Assembly: GCA_014762505.1 (NCBI GenBank) | Contig: JABURS010000041.1 | Span: forward strand, 1 to 64,000 | Origin: Chromatiales bacterium | Lineage (GTDB): Bacteria; Pseudomonadota; Gammaproteobacteria; SpSt-1174 | DNA length: 64,000 nt | Reading direction: 5' to 3' | Shown here: positions 26,403 through 35,407 of the stretch, piece after piece | Layout of the letters: each line of letters opens with the position of its first letter | Numbering within the stretch: the stretch's first letter is position 1 | Notes under the pieces: generated by a model | The model's database searches: none | What the model was told of the DNA's origin: nothing | The model's input: only the letters and a program-made list of their open reading frames with translations | Position numbers and translations under genes: made by a program

Positions 26403-27599
26403 TCAGCTGCCGCTCAGGCGCTCGAAGATGCGAAAGCCCGCCAGGTAGGTGCCGGCGGCCGAGCCCAGTGTGGTGAGAAAGAACACCAGCAGGATGCGCG
26501 CCACCCGGTTCTTCCACCACCCGCCCAGGCGGGTGGTGGCGTATTTGAGTTCCGCAAAGTCGGCCATGCTCGGCTTGCGCAGCCAGGTCTCCACGAAGGC
26601 GGCCACCATGCCGGCGCCGATGGCCGGGTTGAGCGAGGTGAGCGGCGCCCCCAGAGCCGCGCTCAGCACGGTGAGCGGATGGCCGCGTGCGAGCAGGGCC
26701 CCAAGCCCTGCCAGGCCGCCGTTGATCAGCACCCAGTCCCCGATCAGCTGCCAGCCGAGTTCGCGGCTCTCCCGAAAGCCGATCGCGAAACCGACCACCA
26801 CCAGCAGGGCGATGGCCCAGGGGATGAGCCGTGGCCAGCGGCTGGGTGGTGGCAGCTGCTCGAGCGCCCGCCGGGTCTCAGCCGGGTTGCTGTCCCCTGC
26901 CTGCAGGTAGTTCGCGATCCCCTTCAGATGCCCGGCGCCCACGACCGCCAGTACCCGGGCCGGTCGCTCGGCGAGGATGTCCTCGCGCAGCCGGGCGGCC
27001 ATGTAGCGGTCCCGCTCGTCGATCAGCGGCAGGTAGAGGGCCTCGGCCTGCTCGGCAAACTCGCTGAAGGTGGTCTCGAGGATGTCGCCCTCCTTGAGGC
27101 GCTCGATGTCGGCTTCCTCGACCTTCTCCTTCGACATCACGCTGCCGATGAGGCCGCCGATCAGGCCCAGGCGCCTCCAGAAGGGGACGTTGCGGTACAC
27201 GCGCTTGAGGGTGGTGCCGATCTCGCGGTCGATCAGCCACACGGCGCGCCCCTGCGCGCGTGCCGTCTCGATGGCGGCCTTCATCTCTGCCCCGGGCTCG
27301 ATGCCGAACTGGTCCGCCAGGCGCTGCTGGTAGGCGCCCAGCGCCAGCGAGGCCATGACCATGGGCACCCGGCCCTCGCGCATCACGCGGAACAGGTCCA
27401 GGCGCGAGAGGTGGTCGGGATCGAGCAGGGCCTGCTGGCGGCTGGGGCAGAGCTCCACGGCCACGGCGTCGAAGGCCTCCTGGTCCAGGAGGGTGCGGAC
27501 GGCCTCGGCGCTCTCGCGGGAGACGTGGGCGGTGCCGAGGAGTACGACCTCGGTGTCGCCGACCTGCAGGCGGGTCAGGGGCTGGGTGTTGTCAGTCAT
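26403..27599 (-). CDS. TraB/PrgY family membrane protein
   Basis: The 398-residue protein has an N-terminal TraB/GumN-like domain (VVLLGTAHVSRESAEAV, with FDAVAVELCPSRQ and VVGAGHLKGI). The C-terminal third has four membrane helices (about 255-395). The GTAH...ELC...GAGH pattern is that of the TraB family, related to Tiki metalloproteases. In enterococci TraB/PrgY reduces pheromone activity; in proteobacteria the role is unknown. Confidence 0.83.
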   Translation of the reverse strand: MTDNTQPLTRLQVGDTEVVLLGTAHVSRESAEAVRTLLDQEAFDAVAVELCPSRQQALLDPDHLSRLDLFRVMREGRVPMVMASLALGAYQQRLADQFGIEPGAEMKAAIETARAQGRAVWLIDREIGTTLKRVYRNVPFWRRLGLIGGLIGSVMSKEKVEEADIERLKEGDILETTFSEFAEQAEALYLPLIDERDRYMAARLREDILAERPARVLAVVGAGHLKGIANYLQAGDSNPAETRRALEQLPPPSRWPRLIPWAIALLVVVGFAIGFRESRELGWQLIGDWVLINGGLAGLGALLARGHPLTVLSAALGAPLTSLNPAIGAGMVAAFVETWLRKPSMADFAELKYATTRLGGWWKNRVARILLVFFLTTLGSAAGTYLAGFRIFERLSGS

Positions 27600-27618
27600 G
27601 TGTCGGCTGGTTGCGGGG

Positions 27619-29166
27619 TCAGGGGGCGAATTGTACCGGGCTCAGGTTGCGCATGCAGTCTGCCCGTGGCGCGCGCCGGGGGTTGGCGAGAAAACGGCGC
27701 GCCAGGGTCACGGCGCAGGCGTCACTGTCCAGCACGCTGTGGCCGATGCCGGGAAAGCGCAGCAGCGTCCCGTTGGGATAGCCGCGGGCGGCGGCCTCGG
27801 CCCACTCCACCGGGGTGACGGGGTCCATCTCGCCGGCCAGCAGCAGGGTCGGAAGGCTGGATCGCACGGGCTCGTAAAAGTCCTCGGGGGCGCGGGCGGC
27901 AGGCCAGCTGGCGCAGACGTCGGCGTCGGCCGCGGCGGCGGTATAGGGGGCCGACAGCGGGTGCGCACGCACCGCGTCGAGGTAGGCCTGCCGGTCGAAG
28001 GGGTGGGCGTCGTGGCATTCCACCGACAGGTACACGGCATCCGAGAAGCTCGGGTCCAGCACGCTGCCCACGTGGCGGGCCGCCAGGGGCTCCAGGCGCT
28101 GGCTGTCACCCCGCCAGAGGGCGTCCAGGGCGGCGGGCAGCTCGCCGATGGCGTCCCATTGGTAGAGGCTGTCGAAGAGCACGTACAGCAGGCGTTCGTC
28201 GTTCACCCGCAGCTGCACGGATGCCTCCGCATAGGGATGGGGCAGGGACAGGTCGACAGGCTGGCGGGCCAGGTGGGCGAGCAGGATGGGGAAGCGCTCA
28301 CGCAGGAGGGGGTGGCGCTCACGGCAGCCGGGGTCGGCCTCGCAGGCGGTGAACAGGCGCTCCATGGCCCCCTGCAGCAGGCCGGGCCAGGTCAGGGTGG
28401 CATCCATGTCCGGGGGGTAGACGGAATCGAGGATGGCGCTGCGCACCCGCCCGGGATGGCGGCGCTGGATCTCCATGGCCAGGCGCGTGCCATAGGACAC
28501 CCCGTAGAGGTTCCAGCGGGCGGCATCGGCGGGCTGCCCCTCGGCCTGGTCCAGTGCCGCCATCAGGTCGCGGGCGTCGCGGGCATTGGCCGGGGTGCTG
28601 TAGGCCGCGAGGTCGTGGCCCGCCGCGCTCAGGCGGTGATGACAGCGCGTCGCGGCCGCAAGCCCGGCGGCTGCCGCCTCGGCCGGGGGCAACGGGTCGT
28701 CCAGCATGTCGACATACAGGGCATCGAGCTCCTGGCAGTCCGGCCGGGGCTCGGCCATGCCGGTGCCGCGCTGGTCGAAGACCACGAAGTCGTGCGGCCA
28801 GTCGACCTCCTCCAGCCAGTAATACCAGCCCTCGATCTGCTCGGGGCCGATCCAGGCGCCGCCGCCCGGGCCACCGGCCAGATAGAGTATGGGCGAGGGG
28901 CGATGGTCGAGGCCGGTGTGGCGGAAGACCACGACGGGCAGGCGGTGGGCCTGTTCGCCAGCCGACGATGCGGGATGGAACCAGGCGCAGTGGGTGGAAC
29001 GGTCCTCGGGCACCTCGAACCAGCACGTCGTCCAGGCCAGGCGGGCGCCGTTGGCCAGCAGCACCTCGCCGGACGGGGCGTCGGGGGGGACGGCCAGCCC
29101 CCGGTAGCCCGCGTAGAGCAGGGCCGCGAGCAGGGGCAGGGCGAGCAGGGGCAGCAGGCGACGCAA
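27619..29166 (-). CDS. secreted alpha/beta hydrolase, proline iminopeptidase/TAP type
   Basis: The 515-residue protein has an N-terminal hydrophobic signal segment (residues 3-22) and an alpha/beta-hydrolase fold with a complete triad: Ser 224 (GVSYGTR), Asp 448 (GEMDPVTP) and His 476 (GIGHSVL). The oxyanion-region motif LAGGPGGG is present. The C-terminal part resembles the TAP/tripeptidyl-aminopeptidase class, which removes N-terminal residues from peptides. It is likely periplasmic or membrane-anchored. It lies 14 bases downstream of the DUF2058 gene. Confidence 0.83.
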   Translation of the reverse strand: MRRLLPLLALPLLAALLYAGYRGLAVPPDAPSGEVLLANGARLAWTTCWFEVPEDRSTHCAWFHPASSAGEQAHRLPVVVFRHTGLDHRPSPILYLAGGPGGGAWIGPEQIEGWYYWLEEVDWPHDFVVFDQRGTGMAEPRPDCQELDALYVDMLDDPLPPAEAAAAGLAAATRCHHRLSAAGHDLAAYSTPANARDARDLMAALDQAEGQPADAARWNLYGVSYGTRLAMEIQRRHPGRVRSAILDSVYPPDMDATLTWPGLLQGAMERLFTACEADPGCRERHPLLRERFPILLAHLARQPVDLSLPHPYAEASVQLRVNDERLLYVLFDSLYQWDAIGELPAALDALWRGDSQRLEPLAARHVGSVLDPSFSDAVYLSVECHDAHPFDRQAYLDAVRAHPLSAPYTAAAADADVCASWPAARAPEDFYEPVRSSLPTLLLAGEMDPVTPVEWAEAAARGYPNGTLLRFPGIGHSVLDSDACAVTLARRFLANPRRAPRADCMRNLSPVQFAP

Positions 29167-29180
29167 GGGCGGTTCCCGGG

Positions 29181-29747
29181 CTACCAGAGGAGATCGTCCG
29201 GCACACCGTCCGCCTCACCGGCGTCCGGGGCGTGGCGCACCACCAGCTTGTCGGGGTCCAGGGTCGCAATCTCCTCGGCGACCGCGGCCGGGATCAGGCA
29301 GCGCTGTCCGTCGAGAAAGGTGATGGCGAGCTCACCGGCCGCCAGGGCCGCGAGCTGCTCCGGGGTGACCCGCACCTGCTTGACCTTGTCGCGGACGGTG
29401 AAGTGGTAGTTGAGCTCGGCCCCCGCGTCGTTCTGCAGGTGGTCGCGAATCAGCTGGGCGATGCGGGCGCGGTTGGCCTTGCGGCGGCGCTCGGCCTCGC
29501 GGCGGGCCTGTTCGGCGGCCTCGCGCTCGCGCCGTTCCTCGCCGGCCCGCAGGCGGTAGGCCTGGGCCAGGTCGATCTCCGCTGCACTGGTGTCGGTGCT
29601 GCGCTTGTCCGGGCGAGGTTCGCGCCGGCCGCCCTTACCGGCCTTCCTGCCGTGCCGCGGTGACGGCGGCTTCGGCCGGCTGGCCGCGCGGGCCTGTGCT
29701 TCGGTGATGAGGCCCGCCTTCAGTAGCTGTTCCTTGAGATCGCTCAT
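29181..29747 (-). CDS. DUF2058 (YaiL-like) protein
   Basis: The 188-residue protein starts MSDLKEQLLKAGLITEAQA, has a Lys/Arg/Pro-rich linker and a long charged helix (RAGEERREREAAEQARREAE). A C-terminal DUF2058 domain (LNYHFTVRDKVKQVRVTPEQ) follows. This is the YaiL/DUF2058 nucleoprotein-like family. It is soluble and cytoplasmic, possibly RNA- or DNA-associated by charge only. Confidence 0.85.
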   Translation of the reverse strand: MSDLKEQLLKAGLITEAQARAASRPKPPSPRHGRKAGKGGRREPRPDKRSTDTSAAEIDLAQAYRLRAGEERREREAAEQARREAERRRKANRARIAQLIRDHLQNDAGAELNYHFTVRDKVKQVRVTPEQLAALAAGELAITFLDGQRCLIPAAVAEEIATLDPDKLVVRHAPDAGEADGVPDDLLW

Positions 29748-29804
29748 GCCCTCAACCGCTCGGCTCGCAAAGGGTGGACAGCTTCCCCGGCCGGGCCGTG
29801 GGTG

Positions 29805-31085
29805 TCAAGGCGAGCCGGCCTCGCGCAGCAGGGCCTCGATCGGCGCCCGGCTCTCCGGCAGGCCCCAGTCCAGGGCGCCGAAGTGGCCGTAGCGCAACCG
29901 GCCTTCATGGTCCACCAGGTAGTTGGTGGGGTAGGCATAGATCTTCCAGGTGCCGACGGTCTCGCCTTGAATGTCGTGCAGCACGGGGAAGTCGACCGGG
30001 ATCTTCTCCAGGAAGGCCTCCACCACCTCGCGCGGCTCGCCCACGTCGATGGAGAGCACGCGCAGGCCGCGATCTGCGTAGTCGGCCTGCAGGTGGTTGA
30101 GCGAGGGCAGTTCTTCCACGCAGGGAGGGCACCAGCTGGCCCAGAAGCTCAGCAGCAGCACCTCGCCCCGGTAATCGTTCAGGTCATGGTGCCGGCCCTC
30201 GAGGTCGGTCATCGCCAGCGGGGGTGCCGGTACCGGTTCCATCGGGCGCAGGCCCAGGGCGGTGGCGCCTGCCGCCTCGGCCGGTGCCGTATCCGGCAGG
30301 GGGGCTGCACCGGCGGGAAGGGGGCGTCCGGCCAGCAAGCGGGCCGCCCGGGCCACGAGCACCGGTAGGTGTTCGCGGAATGCCCGCTCGGCCGGCGACA
30401 GGTCGGCCTCGGCCCGGTGCTGGAAGCCGTCGGTCAGTCCGGGCAGCGGGTGGGCATAGACCTCGGCGCCCCCCTCGGCCAGTACCCGGGTCATCGCTTC
30501 CAGACGCCAGAACTTGGCCGAGAGACCCGGCTGGATCAGGTAGACGGGCAGGTTCACGGCGCGGGCGATGGCCAGGTAGTCCGGGTCCTCGCCGGCTCGC
30601 GGCCGGGTGTCGTAGAGGTAGGGGTGGAACAGGATCAGGCCATGGGGCGGGGAGTGCTTGCGTTCCTGCAGCCAGCGGGCGCCTGAGAGGGCGAGCTGTG
30701 CGCTGCGGCCTGTGGCCAGCACGACCACCGGGCGCCCGTCCTGCATGGCGGTCTCGAGCAGGGCGGCGATGTCCTCGCCTGGCATGTTCGCCAGGCTGTG
30801 GCGCCCGGGTGGCACGAAGTAGCCCGCGTGCAGGTCGGCGACCCAGGTCTCGAATCCCTCCGTGGCCAGCGCGGCGAAAAAGGTGGCGGGCGGGCGGCTG
30901 CCGTGTTCGGACGGCAGCCAGACCAGGCGCGGGCCGGTCCCGGCGGCATGGATCGTGACGGGTATCTCCGCCCCGCTGGGTACCGCCAGCCATTCCTCGG
31001 TCGCGGCGTTGGCGCTCGGGGCCTGGCTGACGAGCAGGAGCAGCAGGAGGGCAGGGGCGAGCAGGCGAATGCGGGTCATGGTCAT
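29805..31085 (-). CDS. hydrolase-like / TlpA thioredoxin fusion protein
   Basis: The 426-residue exported protein (signal peptide ending SANAATEE) has two domains. Residues 30-240 look like an alpha/beta-hydrolase of the DUF3530 type: ATGRSAQLA at 124-132 fits a nucleophile elbow with Ser 128, and DGFQHR holds a candidate His. The usual acid position near IQPGLSAKF is not Asp. Residues 285-426 are a TlpA/ResA thioredoxin with W318-C319-P-P-C322 and the loop YAYPTNYLVD. It is probably a periplasmic thiol oxidoreductase with a fused substrate-binding or esterase module. An ATG at 31079 is an alternative start. Confidence 0.8.
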   Translation of the reverse strand: MTMTRIRLLAPALLLLLLVSQAPSANAATEEWLAVPSGAEIPVTIHAAGTGPRLVWLPSEHGSRPPATFFAALATEGFETWVADLHAGYFVPPGRHSLANMPGEDIAALLETAMQDGRPVVVLATGRSAQLALSGARWLQERKHSPPHGLILFHPYLYDTRPRAGEDPDYLAIARAVNLPVYLIQPGLSAKFWRLEAMTRVLAEGGAEVYAHPLPGLTDGFQHRAEADLSPAERAFREHLPVLVARAARLLAGRPLPAGAAPLPDTAPAEAAGATALGLRPMEPVPAPPLAMTDLEGRHHDLNDYRGEVLLLSFWASWCPPCVEELPSLNHLQADYADRGLRVLSIDVGEPREVVEAFLEKIPVDFPVLHDIQGETVGTWKIYAYPTNYLVDHEGRLRYGHFGALDWGLPESRAPIEALLREAGSP

Positions 31086-31447
31086 GCGGGCCGGGACATC
31101 GTGGTGACGAGGCCCATTCTAGTGGGCAGCCGGGGTGGGCGGTATGTGCATATGCACGGTCGGAACAGGTGAAAGACAACTAAAATCAGTTGCTTGTGAT
31201 TTTTATCTAAGTCTATGCTTTAACTGAATATTTTTCCCTTGCTGCGGCCCACATCGCAGAATTTTGACCTATGCTCATAGACCCTGTTCCTGCGACAGGG
31301 TTCGTGTACAGGACAGGACCGGACGTCATTCGATCCCGATGTCCGCCCAGGGGAAGGCAGGCCGCTGACAGGGCCTGATGTGCAAGGGACCGCCGTCCCT
31401 CCGGTAGCAGCCCGCGCTGCCGTGACCGGATAGAGGAGGAAGTGAAC
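31086..31447. other. AT-rich intergenic region with two dyads
   Basis: These 362 bases separate the minus-strand fusion gene from the plus-strand zinc protein gene. They hold a perfect 12-base palindrome GTGCATATGCAC (31146-31157), a CAACT-N6-AGTTG dyad (31177-31192), an AT-rich block (31193-31240) and a CCCTGT/ACAGGG hairpin near 31292. I see no gene; antisense frames of 133-141 codons here lack ribosome sites and family likeness. Confidence 0.5.
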
Positions 31448-31642
31448 GTGATCAAGCCGATGAGGATCGAGGAAGTCCTGCCGGATCCCGAGGATCCGGT
31501 CTTCCACTGCCAGGTCTGCAGCAAGCAGATCCCCCGCTCGCTCGCACGCCAGGTGCATTTCGACGACGGATACCAGGCCCGCTGGTTCTTCTGTGGCCCC
31601 CAGTGCCTGGCCATCTGGGAACAGGGGCTGCTGGAAGACTGA
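31448..31642 (+). CDS. small zinc-binding protein, DUF3330-like
   Basis: The 64-residue protein contains FHCQVCSKQIPRSLARQVH and, after 20 residues, WFFCGPQCLAIWEQ. CxxC plus CxxxC would bind one zinc. The pattern resembles DUF3330 proteins known from mercury transposons, but no transposon is present here. AGGAGG lies eight bases before the GTG at 31448; GTG 31442 is too close to it. The function is unknown. Confidence 0.65.
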   Translation: MIKPMRIEEVLPDPEDPVFHCQVCSKQIPRSLARQVHFDDGYQARWFFCGPQCLAIWEQGLLED

Positions 31643-31693
31643 CACCGCAGTTGCCGTCGCCGGCCAGTCCTCGGCGGGTCATGGTGCCGGGGT

Positions 31694-32791
31694 TCAGGTC
31701 GGCGGGTTGGCGGGCTGCTGGCGTTGTTCGATCTCGCGCAGGTTGTCCAGCACCCGCTGGGCCCGCTCGATGTGTTCGTTCAGTTGCCGGTTGTCGGGCG
31801 AGAAGCGCCGCAACGGCTGCCAGATGCCCAGCGCCTCTTCGATGTTACCGAGCGTATACGCGCGGCGTCCCCGCTCGATCTCCGTTGTCACGTAGCGGTC
31901 GATGGCGACATCCAGTTCGCGGCGGGCCGCGACCACCTCCCGGTGGTCGGGCTGCAGGCGCCCGGCCTCGTCGAGGGCCGCCTGTGCCCGTTGCAGGTCC
32001 TGCCCGGCCATGGCCGTGCGGTAGTTTTCCAGCAGGGCGGCAACTCTGAGACTGCGCTGCCGTTCCGTGCGTTGCATCCGCGCTTCGCGGGCCCGGCTGT
32101 CCAGGCTGGCCTGGAAGCGGCGGGCCTGGACCAGGGCCTCCTCGATCTCCTTGCTGGGCGACAGGGTATGGGCCAGGCTGAGGCACTGCTCGGCCAGGTC
32201 GGGGCGCTTCTGCGCCAGGGCATCCAGCCCACGGGCATGGAGGCGGGCGGCCGTGTCCTCGAGCTCGCGCTGATGGCGGCGGTTGTCGCTGCGGGCGCGG
32301 AAGCTGTCGGGGATGGTCTGTTCGATGCGGGCCAGTATCGGCGCATCCGCCAGCAGGTAGTCGGCACGGTTGAGCAGCAGGCGGGTGTCGAGCTCCACGA
32401 GCTGGGCCTCGCGCGCGGCGAGAAAGGCCTCGCGGGCCTCGGTGATGCGCCGGCTCTGCGGATAGTTCCTCATGCCCTCGTCGTAGGCCTCCAGCGCCGG
32501 TTGCCATTCCCCCTTCTTCATGAGCGCCTGGGCATTGGCGATGACCCGGTCGGCATAGGCCTCGGCGGCCCGGCTGACGGCCGGCAGGCGCGCGCGTGCC
32601 CGCTCGTGGTCGGGGTGTGAGGCGGGCACGGCCTCGAGTATGGCCAGGGCGCGGCCGTAGTTGCCCTGTTCGATGTGGTCGTCGACGGCCTGTAGCGGGT
32701 CGCCCTGCAGGACGGCCATCTGCGCGCAGCCGGAGAGGAGCAGCAATCCGAGCAGCCCGAGCAGGGCAGGCAGACGCGACAGTGCGGACAT
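31694..32791 (-). CDS. repeat (TPR-like) lipoprotein
   Basis: The 365-residue protein has a lipoprotein signal with lipobox LLSGC (Cys 22). The rest is entirely helical, with TPR-like repeats (for example YGRALAILEAVPASHPDHERA, LAEQCLSLAHTLSPSKEIEE). It is anchored in the envelope, probably as a scaffold. Its start overlaps the stop of the HAMP cyclase (TGATG), so the two are translationally coupled and likely act together. Confidence 0.78.
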   Translation of the reverse strand: MSALSRLPALLGLLGLLLLSGCAQMAVLQGDPLQAVDDHIEQGNYGRALAILEAVPASHPDHERARARLPAVSRAAEAYADRVIANAQALMKKGEWQPALEAYDEGMRNYPQSRRITEAREAFLAAREAQLVELDTRLLLNRADYLLADAPILARIEQTIPDSFRARSDNRRHQRELEDTAARLHARGLDALAQKRPDLAEQCLSLAHTLSPSKEIEEALVQARRFQASLDSRAREARMQRTERQRSLRVAALLENYRTAMAGQDLQRAQAALDEAGRLQPDHREVVAARRELDVAIDRYVTTEIERGRRAYTLGNIEEALGIWQPLRRFSPDNRQLNEHIERAQRVLDNLREIEQRQQPANPPT

Positions 32792-34323
32792 CAGGAGTCC
32801 AGCCGCTCGGCCACCAGCTCGTCGAGCTGGCTATCCATCACGCGGCGATAGGTGGTGGCCACGTCGCGCACCCGGTAGATGGTGACGGGCTTGCTCTTGC
32901 CGCGGATCTTGATGTGCTTGAACTTGCGCGCGATCACCCGGCGCTGCACTTCGGGGTCGTTGTAGTGCTCGTCGCGAATCACGATCTCGCCGGGCTCGGC
33001 CACGGCCGACAGGCGTGAGGCGAGGTTCACCGCGTCGCCGACCACGGTGTACTGCATGCGCTCCTGCGAGCCCATGTTGCCGGCCAGCATGTCGCCGGTG
33101 TTGATGCCGATGCGGAACTTCACCGCCGGTTTGCCCTCGGCCATGCGCACGACATTGAGCCGGTCGGTGAGACGCTGGATCATCACGGCGCAGGCGATGG
33201 CGTTGAAGCGATGGTTGGGGTCGTCGTCCGGCACACCGAACACCACCATGGCACAGTCGCCGATGAACTTGTCGATGGTGCCGCGGTAGAGCTGGCTGAT
33301 GCGGGTGATGTAGCCGAAGTACTCGTTCAGGAGGTCGGCCACCGCGCGGGGGCTCATGTCCTCGGACAGGCGGGTGAAGCCGACGATGTCGGCGAACAGC
33401 ACAGTGGCCTGTACGTGCTTGCCGCCGAGCTGCACGTGGTTGATGTTGGAGATGATCTCGCTGGCGATGTTGTCGGACATGTAGCGCGACAGGGCGTTTT
33501 CCACCTGCGACTTTTCCAGCAGGCTCTGCGCCATGTTGTTGAAGGCCGACATGAGGGTACCGAGTTCGTCGTTGCGCCGGTCGTTGAGGCGATAGGCCAG
33601 GTTGCCCTCGCCGATCTCCCGGCTGGCATTCATCAGCTCGTAGATGGGCTGCGAGATCCTGCGGCTCATGACGAAGGCGCCGATGATGGTCAGCAGGATC
33701 AGGGCGATGGTCGCCGCGATGATCATCTGCTTGGCCTTGCGTTCGGATTCCACCATCTGGTTGCGGCTGAAGGTCACCAGTGCGTGGCCCACCGTCAGCT
33801 CGCGGAACTGGATGGGGGTGATGAAGGAGATCAGCGCCTCGCTGGTCTCGCTGTCGAGCGCATGCTGCCAGTCCAGGGCGTAGTAGCGGTCCTCGATGCG
33901 CCGTGCCTCGTTGTAGACGTCGAGGATGTCATCCTCCGGCACCACACCCAGGCGGTTGAGCACGCTGCCGTTCTCGGCATAGACCACGGCACCCAGCAGC
34001 TTGCCGCCGTGGGCGAGGTTGCTGACCATTACCTGCAGGGCGAGGTCGTCCTCTGCCAGCACCGGCTCCTTGGCCGTCTCGGCAAGCTGGGCGACCACGG
34101 TGCGGCCGAAGGCGTTGGCCTCCGAGCGCATCACCTCGGTCTGGTTGGTGACGACCACGAATCCGAGCACGCCCATGCCGGCCGTGATCAGCAGGGTGAT
34201 GACGACGGCCAGCTTGTAGGCGATGGGGATGCGGCGCGGGGCGTGACCGGACAGCCAGGCGCGCAGGCCCGCGGCATCCTGCCGTGAGGAGGCGTCCGAG
34301 TTGTCGTCCGGATGTGACTGCAT
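32791..34323 (-). CDS. HAMP-linked class III nucleotide cyclase
   Basis: The 510-residue protein has membrane helices at 38-58 and 199-220 around a ~140-residue periplasmic sensor. A HAMP domain (221-272) and a class III cyclase domain (300-480) follow. Metal Asp 312 (FADIVGFT) and Asp 356 (IGDCAM), Lys 352, and Asn 433/Arg 437 (VNLASR) are present, so it should make cAMP or cGMP. I chose the ATG at 34323. It is coupled to the downstream TPR lipoprotein gene, which could report on the envelope to its sensor domain. Confidence 0.87.
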   Translation of the reverse strand: MQSHPDDNSDASSRQDAAGLRAWLSGHAPRRIPIAYKLAVVITLLITAGMGVLGFVVVTNQTEVMRSEANAFGRTVVAQLAETAKEPVLAEDDLALQVMVSNLAHGGKLLGAVVYAENGSVLNRLGVVPEDDILDVYNEARRIEDRYYALDWQHALDSETSEALISFITPIQFRELTVGHALVTFSRNQMVESERKAKQMIIAATIALILLTIIGAFVMSRRISQPIYELMNASREIGEGNLAYRLNDRRNDELGTLMSAFNNMAQSLLEKSQVENALSRYMSDNIASEIISNINHVQLGGKHVQATVLFADIVGFTRLSEDMSPRAVADLLNEYFGYITRISQLYRGTIDKFIGDCAMVVFGVPDDDPNHRFNAIACAVMIQRLTDRLNVVRMAEGKPAVKFRIGINTGDMLAGNMGSQERMQYTVVGDAVNLASRLSAVAEPGEIVIRDEHYNDPEVQRRVIARKFKHIKIRGKSKPVTIYRVRDVATTYRRVMDSQLDELVAERLDS

Positions 34324-34389
34324 GCTCGCTCGTGATCGTCCAAAAATCCTTTGCAACCAGTCAATTATCGTGGGTTTTTAAAGAAAAGG

Positions 34390-35298
34390 CTACCTCGGCC
34401 CCCGGGGCTGCCCCCGCGCGGCATGGGTTTGCAGGATGCCGGCCAGCTGGCGGGTGGCGGGACCGACCCGCTCCGGTTCGCCGAAGACCAGGTAGAGGTC
34501 GGCGAAATAGCGTTGCCCCTCGCGCAGGCGCAGCGGCGTGAGTTCGCCGGCCTCCAGCAACGGCTTCACCTGGTGCGTGGGCAGCCAGGCAAAGCCGAGC
34601 CCGTTGCTCACGGCCTCCAGGGCGCTGTCCAGTGAGGTGACCGTCCAGCGCGGGCCGGCATTCAGCCAGCCCACGTCCTGCTTGCGCGCGATCCCCGAAT
34701 CGCGCACGACCACCTGCAACTCGTCGGAGAGATCGGCCGAGGTGAGCGGGTGCGGTTGCCGCTGCAGGGGGTGGCCCGGGTGGGTGACCGCCACGAACTC
34801 CACCGCCAGCAGCGGCTCGCCCAGGCGGCCGGCCGGTACCCGGGCGGCGATGGCCAGATCGGCCTCGCCGGCGACCAGGGCCTCCTCGACGCCGGAGAGC
34901 ACCTCCTCGATGAGCTGTACCCGGGTGCCCTGGCTGATCGGCAGAAAGTCGCGCAGGGCCTGCATCAGCAGGTCCGAGGGAAAGGCCGCATCCACCACCA
35001 GGCGTATCTCGGCCTCCCAGCCCTCGTCCACGTGCCGGGCCAGGGCCTCCAGCTCGCCGGCGGCGACGACCAGGGCCCGGGCACGCTCCAGCACCGCCCA
35101 CCCGGCCGGGGTGAGTTCCGCCTTGCGGCCCTGAACCTGAAGCAGGTCCACGCCCAGCTGTGCCTGCAGGCGCTGCACGGCATGGCTGACGGAGGACTGG
35201 CTGCGGTGCAGGGCGCCGGCGGCCTGCGCAAAGCCGCCTTCGTCCACCACGGCGAGCAGGGCCCGCCACTGATCCAGGGTGACACGGGGGGTCTTCAT
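34390..35298 (-). CDS. LysR-type regulator, YhaJ-like
   Basis: The 302-residue protein has an N-terminal winged helix-turn-helix (LDQWRALLAVVDEGGFAQAA, then HRSQSSVSHAVQRLQ) and a periplasmic-binding-like effector domain. Divergence from a DoxX/azoreductase/YqjG/pirin operon matches E. coli YhaJ, which controls yqjF and yhaK and responds to quinone-type compounds. It probably activates the plus-strand operon from the 109-base shared region. I used the ATG at 35298 (MKTPRVTLDQ); upstream in-frame codons read through the promoter. Confidence 0.85.
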   Translation of the reverse strand: MKTPRVTLDQWRALLAVVDEGGFAQAAGALHRSQSSVSHAVQRLQAQLGVDLLQVQGRKAELTPAGWAVLERARALVVAAGELEALARHVDEGWEAEIRLVVDAAFPSDLLMQALRDFLPISQGTRVQLIEEVLSGVEEALVAGEADLAIAARVPAGRLGEPLLAVEFVAVTHPGHPLQRQPHPLTSADLSDELQVVVRDSGIARKQDVGWLNAGPRWTVTSLDSALEAVSNGLGFAWLPTHQVKPLLEAGELTPLRLREGQRYFADLYLVFGEPERVGPATRQLAGILQTHAARGQPRGPR

Positions 35299-35407
35299 AT
35301 CGATATCATAGATAGATAATGCCGATATTTTGCGCTTTTTTATCGATGAGTAACAGCCATAATCGTCATCGTGGCATCCGCCACGACGACTACCTGAGGA
35401 TCGAGAC
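35299..35407. promoter_or_regulatory. divergent LysR/doxX control region
   Basis: The 109 bases are strikingly AT-rich for this window. They contain ATCGATATCAT next to the LysR start, a second ATCGAT near 35343, ATAGATAGATAA, and CATAAT near 35357 that could be a -10 for doxX. LysR proteins bind T-N11-A dyads, and the repeated ATCGAT half-sites about 45 bases apart are candidates. AGGATCGAGAC precedes the doxX ATG. Confidence 0.5.

Noticed and set aside
31213-31645. 133- and 141-codon antisense frames over the zinc protein and its upstream region
   Set aside because: No ribosome site or family likeness, and they overlap a plus-strand gene with a strong AGGAGG site.
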